A DNA stretch of 15,280 nucleotides from DASQFQ01 sp963722815 (GCA_963722815.1 CAVROM010000014.1:1-15280); one strand, 5' to 3'. Positions 1-6,620 are shown, counted from the first letter of the stretch. Numbers and translations: made by a program. Notes: a model not told the origin generated them from the sequence alone.

Positions 1-1
1 C

Positions 2-124
2 GTTTCGCTGACGGCGGATGAGTACGAGCGGCTCAGCGCCCACACCGCGCCGCCCGAGGTCTATCCCAACCGCATGCTCAGCGAGCAGAGCGGCATCGAC
101 GTGGTCGTGCCGCTGCGGCGATGA
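2..124 (+). CDS. C-terminal end of an aldo/keto reductase-like protein (5' truncated by window)
   Basis: An open frame enters from the left edge and ends at TGA 122-124. The 40 visible residues include LTADEYERLSAHTAPP, then VYPNRMLSEQ. This resembles the C-terminal end of the aldo/keto reductase family, where a helix 'LsaeeLarLdeaSapp' is followed by 'YPxWMler'. Such enzymes reduce carbonyls with NADPH in the cytoplasm. The catalytic Asp/Tyr/Lys/His lie outside the window, so the call rests on the tail alone. The stop overlaps the next gene's ATG (ATGA, 121-124), so the two are probably co-transcribed and translationally coupled. Both would then be NAD(P)-dependent oxidoreductases. Confidence 0.5.
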   Translation, partial: VSLTADEYERLSAHTAPPEVYPNRMLSEQSGIDVVVPLRR

Positions 125-843
125 CCCGCTCGTTCGTCGTCACGGGCGGTGTTCGCGGCGTCGGCCGGGCGATCGCGGAGCGGCTCGCCGAGGACGGCGC
201 TGTGGTCGTCGTCGACACCGCCGTCGTCGACGGACTGGGCAGCGGGATCCGGGCGATCGCGGGGGACGCGAGCGACGACGCGGTGCTCGGACGGGCGGTG
301 CAGATCGCCGCGTCGAGCGGGACGCTGAGCGGCTGGGTCAACAACGCCGCGGTCTTCCGCGACGCCGCGTTGCACACCTCCTCCGCGCGCGAGGTCGTCG
401 AGCTGATCGCCGAGAACCTCACGCTCGCCGTCGCGGGGTCGGGCGCGGCCGTCCGGCGCTTCCTCGCCGATGGCACCGCGGGCGCCATCGTCAACGTCTC
501 CTCGCACCAGGCGACGCGCGCGGTCCCCGGCGCGCTGCCCTATGCGACCGCCAAGGCAGCGATCGAGGGGCTCACGCGTGCCCTGGCGGTCGACTACGGG
601 CCGCGGGGCATCCGGACCAACGCGGTCGCGCTCGGCTCGATCGTCACCGAGCGCTACGACGCCAACCTCGACGCCGCCCTGGCGCGGCTGCACCCGCTCG
701 GCCGCGCCGGGCACGGGGCGGAGGTCGCCGAGGTGGTCGCGCACCTGCTGTCGCCGGCAGCGAGCTTCGTCAACGGCGCCGTCGTGCCGGTCGACGGCGG
801 CCGCGCGGCGCTGGGCGTCGATCCAGAGGCGCGCGAGGTCTAG
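121..843 (+). CDS. SDR family NAD(P)-dependent oxidoreductase
   Basis: A 240-residue classical short-chain dehydrogenase/reductase, close to the usual 250. The Rossmann glycine motif TGGVRGVG lies at residues 8-15, and NNAA at 74-77 replaces the usual NNAG. The catalytic serine is Ser128 (in VNVSSHQ), and YATAK gives Tyr141 and Lys145, with correct Ser-Tyr spacing. The C-terminal SFVNGAVVPVDGG is the standard end of the family, so the enzyme is complete. It should oxidise or reduce an alcohol/carbonyl in the cytoplasm; the substrate is unknown. The ATG start is fixed by the ATGA overlap with the aldo/keto-reductase-like gene. The TAG stop (841-843) overlaps the stop of the opposing aminotransferase. 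Confidence 0.93.
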   Translation: MTRSFVVTGGVRGVGRAIAERLAEDGAVVVVDTAVVDGLGSGIRAIAGDASDDAVLGRAVQIAASSGTLSGWVNNAAVFRDAALHTSSAREVVELIAENLTLAVAGSGAAVRRFLADGTAGAIVNVSSHQATRAVPGALPYATAKAAIEGLTRALAVDYGPRGIRTNAVALGSIVTERYDANLDAALARLHPLGRAGHGAEVAEVVAHLLSPAASFVNGAVVPVDGGRAALGVDPEAREV

Positions 844-1910
844 AGCGCCGCGAGCAGGCGCTCGAGGTCGTCCTCGTTCGACCACGCGCCGACCGAGACG
901 CGGACGAACTGCGTGCCCGGGAGGTTGCGGACGACGATGCCCTGCTCGCGCAGCCGGTCGCGCGTCGGCTCCGGGTCCGGGTCCTCGAAGGCGACGAGCG
1001 TGGTGTGGCCGCGCGGCGCGACCGCCCGGCCGTGCGCTTCGAGCCGCTCGGCGAGGCCGGCGGCCAGCACCGGGCCGGCGGCCAGCACGTCGGGCATCCC
1101 GGCGCCGCACAGCACGCCGAGCGAGGCGACGCTGAACGCCACCACCTCGCGCGCGAGCGCCGGGGTGTCGTAGCGGCGCGCGTCGGCCTTCAGCTCGGAC
1201 CCAAGGCCCAGCGAGGCGTCGGCGAAGCCCGTGTAGCCGGGCGCGATCGCGCGCACTCGCTCGCGGAACTCGGGAGCGACGTAGAGCATCCCGGTGCCGT
1301 CGGCGCCGCACAGCCACTTCTGGCCGGCCGCGGCGTAGGCGGCGCAGCGCAGCTTCACGACGTCGACCGGGATCGCCCCGGCGCTCTGCGCGCCGTCGAG
1401 GATCACCGGTACGCCGACGTCGGCGAGCGCCTCGGGCGCCAGCTCCCCCGTGTGCCAGTTGACGTGCGAGCAGGCGACGGCGGTGGTGCCGGGCCCGACC
1501 GCGTCGGCGAGCTGCGCGAACGGCACCGCGCGCACGGTCACGCCGAGCTGCTTGGCCGCCAGCAGCGGCCCGAGCAGGCCGGGGTGCTCGTCGTCGGAGG
1601 TGACGATCTCGTCGGCCGGCCCGAGGTCCATTCCCGCCAGGATCTTGCCCAGCCCTTCGCTGGTGGAGGTGGTCAGCGCCATGTCGTCGACCGGGCAGCC
1701 GACCAGCTCGGCATAGCCGGCGCGGAGCTCGTCGAGCAGCGCGAGCCGGCGCTCGAAGTGCGCGAACGCGCGGCCCTCCTCGACCTCCCCGGCGACCTCG
1801 CGCGCGACCGCTTCCTGGGCCGCGCGCGGGACTGGGCCGTCGGTGCCCGCGTTGAGGTACGCGACGCGCTCCAGGATCGGGAACTCAGAGCGGAGCGCGG
1901 CCAGGGTCAT
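840..1910 (-). CDS. Aminotransferase class V-fold PLP-dependent enzyme
   Basis: A 356-residue fold-type I PLP enzyme of the class V group (cysteine desulfurase / isopenicillin N epimerase / kynureninase-like). The N-terminus YLNAGTDGPVPRAA corresponds to the family's 'yLNaaaxgp.p' opening. DGAQSAG (Asp172, Gln175) is the cofactor-ring motif, and AGQKWLCG supplies the Schiff-base Lys198, with Gln in place of the more common His before Lys. SHVNWHTG matches the conserved 'SHVsw.tG' strand. No extra Cys-loop typical of sulfur-transferring desulfurases is obvious, so an epimerase/lyase or aminotransferase role is equally possible. It lies 24 bp downstream of the HTH regulator on the same strand, so the two may form an operon. 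No strong Shine-Dalgarno precedes ATG 1910. Confidence 0.88.
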   Translation of the reverse strand: MTLAALRSEFPILERVAYLNAGTDGPVPRAAQEAVAREVAGEVEEGRAFAHFERRLALLDELRAGYAELVGCPVDDMALTTSTSEGLGKILAGMDLGPADEIVTSDDEHPGLLGPLLAAKQLGVTVRAVPFAQLADAVGPGTTAVACSHVNWHTGELAPEALADVGVPVILDGAQSAGAIPVDVVKLRCAAYAAAGQKWLCGADGTGMLYVAPEFRERVRAIAPGYTGFADASLGLGSELKADARRYDTPALAREVVAFSVASLGVLCGAGMPDVLAAGPVLAAGLAERLEAHGRAVAPRGHTTLVAFEDPDPEPTRDRLREQGIVVRNLPGTQFVRVSVGAWSNEDDLERLLAAL

Positions 1911-1934
1911 CGGCCGCGCAGCATAGGCGCTGGC

Positions 1935-2594
1935 TCAGCCCGCGGAGGCGACCTCTTCGAGCTCGATCAGGCACCCGGCCGTGTACGGGTCCCTCGGGAC
2001 GAAGCCCGCGAGCCGCGCGCCGGGATCGACGCGATCGAGCAGGCCTGTCGTGATCCCGCGGTGCAGGCTGCAGACGGCCGGCTGGTTCTGTCGCACCGCC
2101 TCACGGTACGGGCAGTTGGTCAGCGTATAGCGCACCCCACGTGGCGCGACCGCCTCCTGACGCGGCGCGAAGCCGAGGGCGACCAGCGCGTGGTGCACCG
2201 CCGCCGCCGTGCTGCGCGCGCTCGCCTCGGGCGCGAGCTCGTGGCCGATCTCCCGGCCGGTGCGCTCGATCGACGCGTGGTCTCCCGCCGCCCGCGCGAG
2301 CCAGCGGCTCAGCTGGAGGTACGCCTGGGGCGCCTGCCGCGCGGGCTGGGCGTCCTGCGCGATCGCCCATTCGTCGCGCGGCCGGCCGCGCTGCTGGCGC
2401 GTGATGCGCCGGCCGACGAGCCCCGCGTCGGCGAGACGGCGGAGCTGGATCCGCACGGTGTTGGGGTGGCGCTCGACGCGCGCCGCGAGCTCCTGGGTGG
2501 TCGCGGGGCGCCGCAGCTCGCCGAGGACGCCGAACAACCGCGCGCGAAGCGGGTCGGCGAGGGGGTCATCAGCGGACGTGGCGGGAACTTCCAT
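1935..2594 (-). CDS. ArsR-like HTH regulator with C-terminal Cys cluster (COG2345/SufR-like)
   Basis: A 219-residue regulator. Residues 13-80 form a winged HTH (LRARLFGVLGELRRPATTQE, then VERHPNTVRIQLRRLADAG). The C-terminal part carries Cys161 (NCPYREAV), Cys175 followed by His178 (VCSLHRG) and Cys208 (AGCLI). This is the layout of the SufR-like family, where Cys residues can bind an Fe-S cluster; three Cys are seen rather than four. I choose ATG 2594 over the upstream TTG 2621 because an AAGGAAG sits 8 bases before it. The gene is divergent from norB with a 73-bp gap, so it is a good candidate for controlling norB, possibly by sensing nitric oxide with an Fe-S centre (inference). A downstream aminotransferase may share its transcript. 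Confidence 0.85.
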   Translation of the reverse strand: MEVPATSADDPLADPLRARLFGVLGELRRPATTQELAARVERHPNTVRIQLRRLADAGLVGRRITRQQRGRPRDEWAIAQDAQPARQAPQAYLQLSRWLARAAGDHASIERTGREIGHELAPEASARSTAAAVHHALVALGFAPRQEAVAPRGVRYTLTNCPYREAVRQNQPAVCSLHRGITTGLLDRVDPGARLAGFVPRDPYTAGCLIELEEVASAG

Positions 2595-2667
2595 GCGCTC
2601 CACTTCCTTTTTCCCTTCCAACGGTGAAAAATAGTCCTGCGGTTCTCACGCGACGAGGGGAGTTCAC
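2595..2667. promoter_or_regulatory. Divergent regulator/norB control region with TTTTCAC-like half-sites
   Basis: This 73-bp spacer must hold the promoters of both the HTH regulator and norB. TTTTTCCC (2608-2615) faces GTGAAAAA (2624-2631), an inverted repeat with 7 of 8 positions matching and an 8-bp spacer. A third related copy, TTCTCAC, lies at 2643-2649 and forms a second imperfect inverted repeat with GTGAAAA. The A/T-rich core stands out from the GC-rich surroundings. The GAGGGGAG at 2655-2662 is the norB ribosome binding site, 5 bases from GTG 2668. I infer an operator for the adjacent regulator; no clear -35/-10 pair could be fixed. Confidence 0.5.
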
Positions 2668-5001
2668 GTGCCGACGTCCGAGAGGCGACCCTTGCTGGTG
2701 TCGAAGGGCTGGGTGCAGGCGGTCGTGCTGGTGGTCCTGTTCGGGTTCTTCGTGCTCGGGCTCCTCGCCTACCGGACCTACATGGCCAAGCCGCCGACTC
2801 CGCAGCGCGTCGTCGATCCGTCCGGGCAGACGCTCTACACGGGGGCCGACATCCACAAGGGCCAGCAGGTCTTCCTCCACAACGGGCTGATGGAGTACGG
2901 CTCCGTCTTCGGGCACGGCGCGTACCTGGGCCCGGACTACACCGCCGACTACCTGCGCCGCGCCTCGGACTTCGTGATCGGCAGGAACGGTGGCGCCGGC
3001 TCCGACAGCGCGGCGCGCCGCACGATCGCCGAGTTCCGCACCAACCGCTACGTCAAGCGCACCGGCACGCTCACGCTCACCGCCTCGCAGGCCGACGCCT
3101 ACCGGCGGCTGATCGGGCACTACTCGCGCTTCTTCTCCGACCCGACGACGGAGCACGGGCTGCGGCCGAACGCGATCACCGACCGCAACGAGCTGCGGCA
3201 GCTGACCGCGTTCTTCGGCTGGACGGCATGGGCGGCCTCGACCCAGCGGCCGGGGCATGACTACTCGTACACCAACAACTGGCCGCCCGAACCGCGTGTC
3301 GACAACAAGCCGACCGCCAACGTGATCGTCTGGAGCGTCCTCTCGCTGATCGCGCTGCTCGGCGGGATCGGGATCCTGTTCGGCGTCTTCGGCCGCTGGC
3401 GCTTCCTCGGCTGGCACGGGCGGGAGCAGGCCACGCTGTCGTTCCGCTCGCCCGGCGACGTGGCCCTCACGCCGGCGCAGCGCGCTTGTGCCTGGTTCTT
3501 CTTCGTCATGGCGGCGCTGTTCCTGATCCAGACGCTCGTCGGGGCGGCGAGCCAGCACTACCGGGCCGACGTCGGCGGCTTCTTCGGCTTCGACCTCGCG
3601 CGCGTCTTCCCCTACAACCTGATGCGCACCTGGCACATCCAGCTCGCGATCTTCTGGGTCGCGACGTCGTTCGTCGCGGCCGGCATCTTCCTCGCCCCGA
3701 TGATCGCCAGGCGCGAGCCCAAGCACCAGGGCACGCTGGCCTTCGCGCTGCTGGGCGCGCTCGCCGTCGTCGTGTTCGGGACGCTGATCGGCTCCTACCT
3801 CGGCGTTCACGGCGTCTTGCAGGGGGCGGCCTCCAACTGGTTCGGCCTCCAGGGGTTCGAGTACCTCGACCTCGCGCGCATCTGGCAGGTCCTGCTCACG
3901 GTCGGGCTGTTCGTGTGGCTGTTCATGCTCTGGCGGGTGCTGCGCCGGCGGCTCGCGGGCGAGCACCGGGGCAATATGCCGTGGCTGTTCTTCCTCGCCG
4001 CGCTGGCGATCCCGGCGTTCTACGCGGTCGGGCTGATCGCGCGCACCGGCGATGACTTCACGACGACGGAGTTCTGGCGCTTCTGGGTCGTGCACCTGTG
4101 GGTCGAGGACTTCCTCGAGCTCTTCACCACCGTGATGGTCGCCTACATGTTCGTGCTGCTCGGCGTGGTGCGCGAGAAGGTGGCGCTCACCGTCATCTAC
4201 CTGGACATCGTCCTCTACTCGTTCGGCGGGGTGATCGGGACGATGCACCACCTGTACTTCTCGGGCGAGCCCGCGGAGCACATGGCGCTGGGCGCGTTCT
4301 TCTCGGCGGCCGAGGTGATCCCGCTGACCTTCCTGACCGTCGAGGCGTGGTCATTCCTGCAGCTCGGCGCGGCCCAGGAGTCGAAGGCGCAGACGCCGTT
4401 CCCGCATCGCTGGGCCGTCATGTTCCTCGTCGCCGTCGGATTCTGGAACTTCCTCGGTGCCGGCATCTTCGGGTTCCTGATCAACCTGCCGATCGTCTCC
4501 TACTACGAGATCGGCACGGCGCTGACCGCCAACCACGGCCACGCGGCGATGATGGGCGTCTACGGGATGCTCGCCATCGGCTTGGCGCTGTTCTGCCTGC
4601 GCTACCTGATCCCGGCCGACAAGTGGCCGGAGAAGTGGGCGCGGATCTCGTTCTGGTCGACGAACATCGGGCTGGCCTGGATGTGCTTCGCGACCCTGCT
4701 GCCGCTCGGGATCCTCCAGCTCTACAAGTCGGTCGGCAGCGGCTACTTCGAGGCCCGCGAGCTGAAGTTCCTCACCGGCGACACCAACGCGCTGATCGAA
4801 TGGCTGCGGCTGCCGGGCGACATCGTCTTCATCGCGGGCGGCGCCGTCCCGACGCTCTACATCGCCTATCTCGGCATCCGGCACACGGTCAAGCGCGTGA
4901 CGCTCGAGGAGCCCGACGACATCCTCTTCACCGAGATCTCCGCGCCCGAGGGCGTGGTTGCGGTGAGCGGCGAGGAGGCGACGGCGGCGAGGCTCACGTG
5001 A
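2668..5001 (+). CDS. norB: Quinol-dependent nitric oxide reductase, single-subunit (qNOR)
   Basis: A complete 777-residue qNOR, a haem-copper-oxidase relative that reduces two NO to N2O with electrons from quinol in the membrane. The first helix (about residues 12-32) is followed by a large extracytoplasmic NorC-like domain (about 35-210), without a CxxCH haem-c motif, as expected for the quinol type. About twelve further helices carry the metal ligands: His323 (TWHIQL), His476 and Glu480 in HLWVE, His527-His528 (MHHLYF), and His623/His625 in NHGHAA. Thus the low-spin haem, haem b3 and FeB ligands and the NOR-type glutamate are all present. GTG 2668 is supported by GAGGGGAG just upstream. Its stop overlaps the next start (GTGA), and the divergent Cys-containing regulator probably controls it. 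The likely role is NO detoxification; no other denitrification gene is visible here. Confidence 0.97.
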   Translation: MPTSERRPLLVSKGWVQAVVLVVLFGFFVLGLLAYRTYMAKPPTPQRVVDPSGQTLYTGADIHKGQQVFLHNGLMEYGSVFGHGAYLGPDYTADYLRRASDFVIGRNGGAGSDSAARRTIAEFRTNRYVKRTGTLTLTASQADAYRRLIGHYSRFFSDPTTEHGLRPNAITDRNELRQLTAFFGWTAWAASTQRPGHDYSYTNNWPPEPRVDNKPTANVIVWSVLSLIALLGGIGILFGVFGRWRFLGWHGREQATLSFRSPGDVALTPAQRACAWFFFVMAALFLIQTLVGAASQHYRADVGGFFGFDLARVFPYNLMRTWHIQLAIFWVATSFVAAGIFLAPMIARREPKHQGTLAFALLGALAVVVFGTLIGSYLGVHGVLQGAASNWFGLQGFEYLDLARIWQVLLTVGLFVWLFMLWRVLRRRLAGEHRGNMPWLFFLAALAIPAFYAVGLIARTGDDFTTTEFWRFWVVHLWVEDFLELFTTVMVAYMFVLLGVVREKVALTVIYLDIVLYSFGGVIGTMHHLYFSGEPAEHMALGAFFSAAEVIPLTFLTVEAWSFLQLGAAQESKAQTPFPHRWAVMFLVAVGFWNFLGAGIFGFLINLPIVSYYEIGTALTANHGHAAMMGVYGMLAIGLALFCLRYLIPADKWPEKWARISFWSTNIGLAWMCFATLLPLGILQLYKSVGSGYFEARELKFLTGDTNALIEWLRLPGDIVFIAGGAVPTLYIAYLGIRHTVKRVTLEEPDDILFTEISAPEGVVAVSGEEATAARLT

Positions 5002-5561
5002 GCCCCGAGACGCTGCTCGCCGCGGGCTACGCGAGCTTCCTGCTGCTCGCCGCCCTCGTGATCGAGTGGCTCTCCGCGCACACCCACCGGCGCTCGCTGC
5101 GCTACCGGACGGCGGGCTTCACCTACCACGAGGAGCACGATCACTGGGAGTGCCCCGAGGGCGAGCACCTGTGGCCGCACGAGTTCGATCACGAGCGGCG
5201 GCTCGTGCGCTACCGCGCCAAGGCGCACGTCTGCAACGCCTGCCCGCGCAAGGACGCCTGCACCGACTCGGATCGCGGCCGGGAGATCGTGCGCCCGCTC
5301 GATCCCTGGCCGCACTCGGAGGCGGGGCGCTTCCACCGCGGGATCTCGCTGATGCTCGTCGCGCTGGCGCTGCTCGTGCTCGTGGCGGGCGCCGCGCGCA
5401 ACCACCGGCCGGATGAGGCGGCGCTGCTGCTCGGCGCGCTGATCGTTGCCGTGGGCGTCGGCCGCCACTTGTGGCGCGACCTGCGGGCGCATCCCTCGGG
5501 CTTCCCGGAGTCCGCGCCGTCACACGGGCTGCGCCTGAGCCGCGGTGGAGACCCGCGGTGA
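4998..5561 (+). CDS. Membrane protein with IS1182-transposase-like Cys module, norB operon
   Basis: This 187-residue protein starts at GTG 4998, overlapping the norB stop by GTGA. Hydrophobic segments lie at about residues 5-24, 116-133 and 141-155. Between helices one and two is a soluble stretch with Cys52 (WECPEGEHLWP), Cys79, Cys82 and Cys88 (VCNACPRKDACTDSDRGR), spaced C-x26-C-x2-C-x5-C. The same pattern ('yxCPaGxxL..yra....C..CP.k..Ct...gr') is familiar from the zinc-ribbon-like region of IS1182-family transposases, but no DDE catalytic residues or transposase length are present. I infer a metal-binding or redox module held at the membrane beside the NO reductase. The function is unknown. 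The next gene overlaps it by GTGA, so all three are probably one operon. Confidence 0.85.
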   Translation: MSPETLLAAGYASFLLLAALVIEWLSAHTHRRSLRYRTAGFTYHEEHDHWECPEGEHLWPHEFDHERRLVRYRAKAHVCNACPRKDACTDSDRGREIVRPLDPWPHSEAGRFHRGISLMLVALALLVLVAGAARNHRPDEAALLLGALIVAVGVGRHLWRDLRAHPSGFPESAPSHGLRLSRGGDPR

Positions 5562-5926
5562 CGCTTATCCGCTTCCTGCACATCGTCGCACTCGCCTTCT
5601 TCGTCGGCGGGCAACTCGTGCTCGTGGTGGCGATCGTGCCGGCGGTCCGCCGCGCCGGCGACGACGAGCTGATGCTCGCCGTCGCGCGGCGCTTCGGGAT
5701 CGGCAGCCTGGTGGCGATCCTCGTGCTCGTGGCCACCGGCGCGGCGATGGCCTCGCACTTCGGCCGCTGGCACGACAGTGTGCTGCAGGTCAAGCTCATG
5801 CTCGTCGTGCTCGTCGGCGTGCTGATCGTCTTCCACATCACCAGCCCGAGGAGCCGCGCGCTCTCCCTGCTCGTGCTCCTCGTCTCGCTCGCGGTCGTCT
5901 GGCTGGGTGTGGAGCTCGCCCACTGA
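5558..5926 (+). CDS. Small four-helix membrane protein, CopD-like
   Basis: A 122-residue integral membrane protein starting at GTG 5558 inside a GTGA overlap. Four hydrophobic segments lie at about residues 6-28, 48-66, 75-94 and 100-119. The first helix reads RFLHIVALAFFVGGQLVLV, followed by ARRFGIGSL, a TG turn (ATGAAMASH) and LQVKLMLV. This order recalls the CopD/DUF2269-type membrane domains ('lH.la...wvGg....', 'RRf', 'TG', 'l..K..l'). His8, His67 and His93 lie in or at helix ends and could be haem or metal ligands (inference). As the third gene of the norB operon it may support reductase assembly, quinol supply or metal handling, but nothing in the sequence decides between these. Confidence 0.75.
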   Translation: MTLIRFLHIVALAFFVGGQLVLVVAIVPAVRRAGDDELMLAVARRFGIGSLVAILVLVATGAAMASHFGRWHDSVLQVKLMLVVLVGVLIVFHITSPRSRALSLLVLLVSLAVVWLGVELAH

Positions 5927-5937
5927 GCCGCGCTCAG
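5923..5937. terminator. Palindrome spanning two convergent stop codons
   Basis: CTGAGC-CGC-GCTCAG is a perfect 6-bp inverted repeat. It contains the TGA of the CopD-like gene (5924-5926) and the TGA of the opposing Rpf-like gene (TCA at 5934-5936). There is no T-tract, so action as a terminator is only possible; the symmetry may just reflect two stop codons in matching contexts. Confidence 0.3.
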
Positions 5938-6440
5938 CGGCCGCAGACCGGCCACTGCGAGGGGCCGGCCTGCGCGTACAGCTGCGCGGCGCGGCGATCC
6001 TGCTCGGCCTCGGGGGCGGCGGCGGGGTTGCCGGTGCCGCCGACGGCCTGCCAGGTCTCCTGCGTGAACTGGTATTTCCCGTAGAACCCGTTGCCGGTGT
6101 CGGTCGACGGGTTGCCGCCCGACTCGCAGTCGGCGATCGCCTCGAGCACCGGCGAGGCGGTGGAGGCGCCGCGCTCGTGGCGCTCGACGCGCTTGTGGAG
6201 GCGGCGATTGCGCTCGCGCAGCACGCTCATGGAGTGCGTGCGCAGGCGGCGGACGCGCGGGTGGCGGTCGAGCCGGTGCGCCAGGCGCAGGTTCTCGCGC
6301 ACCAGGTGGCGTTTGAGCTTGGGATCGTGGGTGAGCTTGCCCGAAGGATGGAGGGCATCGTCGGCGGGGGCGGTGGCCAGGGCGGCGCTCGGCACGGCGA
6401 GCACGGACCCGGCGACCGCCAAGGCGGTCTTGGCGTGCAT
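5934..6440 (-). CDS. Secreted transglycosylase-like (Rpf-type) protein
   Basis: A 168-residue exported protein. The N-terminal KTALAVAGSVLAVPSAALA is a signal peptide with likely cleavage near residue 22-24. Residues 40-92 are an unusually basic Arg/His-rich, probably helical linker. Residues 97-168 are a transglycosylase-like domain of the resuscitation-promoting-factor type: LEAIADCESGGNP with catalytic Glu106, then GFYGKYQFTQETWQAVGG. Cys105 and Cys166 can form the family's disulfide. It should cleave glycan strands of peptidoglycan outside the cell, aiding growth or resuscitation from dormancy. LysM, DUF348 and G5 modules seen in larger Rpf proteins are absent. The gene converges on the norB operon and is divergent from the MFS gene; the shared spacer has LexA-like and CRP-like boxes. 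A weak AAGGGA lies 10 bases before ATG. Confidence 0.88.
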   Translation of the reverse strand: MHAKTALAVAGSVLAVPSAALATAPADDALHPSGKLTHDPKLKRHLVRENLRLAHRLDRHPRVRRLRTHSMSVLRERNRRLHKRVERHERGASTASPVLEAIADCESGGNPSTDTGNGFYGKYQFTQETWQAVGGTGNPAAAPEAEQDRRAAQLYAQAGPSQWPVCGR

Positions 6441-6516
6441 CGGTTTCAGGTCCCTTCAGTTGCGTTTCTGGTCCGGCGACGGCCCACGAAGGAGTGCAAA
6501 AGCGCCGGAAATCGCC

Positions 6517-6525
6517 ACGTTAGCA
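6517..6525 (-). promoter_or_regulatory. Possible extended -10 for the Rpf-like gene
   Basis: On the minus strand TGCTAACGT reads as an extended -10 (TGn-TANNNT), about 77 bases upstream of the Rpf-like start. No good -35 is seen at the expected distance, and that place is occupied by the LexA-like palindrome, which would suit repression. This is a pattern match only. Confidence 0.3.
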
Positions 6526-6529
6526 GCCG

Positions 6530-6543
6530 CGAACGGGCGTTCC
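6530..6543. promoter_or_regulatory. LexA/SOS-box-like palindrome
   Basis: CGAACGGGCGTTCC fits the Gram-positive SOS-box consensus CGAACRNRYGTTYC at every position; the core is GAAC-N4-GTTC. It lies in the spacer between the divergent Rpf-like and MFS genes, where the -35 of the Rpf-like gene would fall. Binding by LexA is inferred from the consensus alone, and this GC-rich core could also occur by chance. Confidence 0.45.
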
Positions 6544-6553
6544 GGTGCTGGTC

Positions 6554-6569
6554 CGTGACGTGCATCACA
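6554..6569. promoter_or_regulatory. CRP/GlxR-type binding site
   Basis: CGTGACGTGCATCACA contains GTGA-N6-TCAC. Read on the minus strand it is TGTGA-TGCACG-TCACG, one base from the full TGTGA-N6-TCACA of CRP and actinobacterial GlxR/Cmr proteins. The site centre is about 59 bp before the MFS start and about 121 bp before the Rpf-like start. Carbon/cAMP-responsive control of the transporter cluster, the Rpf-like gene or both is inferred. Confidence 0.55.
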
Positions 6570-6620
6570 CCCGGAGCGGGTAAGGGAAATCGAGAGGGAG
6601 ACGCGACAGGGGAGTCACGC

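Noticed and set aside
1907..1924. Five-codon leader frame overlapping the aminotransferase start (ATGCTGCGCGGCCGATGA)
   Set aside because: It has an ATGA overlap but no ribosome binding site, and it is too short to separate from chance.
18..2627. Plus-strand open frame of 869 codons across the SDR, aminotransferase and regulator region
   Set aside because: It is Arg/Gly/Ala-rich without domain sense and lies over three well-supported genes; long shadow frames are expected at this GC content.
2569..4281. Minus-strand open frame of 570 codons opposite norB
   Set aside because: Composition is typical of the antisense of a membrane-protein gene, and norB carries all catalytic residues on the other strand.
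4998..5561. Calling the Cys-module protein a transposase or IS remnant
   Set aside because: It is intact, membrane-embedded, coupled to both neighbours and has no terminal repeats or catalytic domain nearby.
5907..6620. N-terminal extension of the MFS frame back to 5907
   Set aside because: It covers the Rpf-like gene on the other strand; ATG 6621 has a strong AGGGGAG and starts a normal MFS N-tail.
6441..6620. c-di-AMP (ydaO-type) riboswitch upstream of the Rpf-like gene
   Set aside because: Such riboswitches precede many actinobacterial rpf genes, but I could not find the conserved core segments in this spacer.
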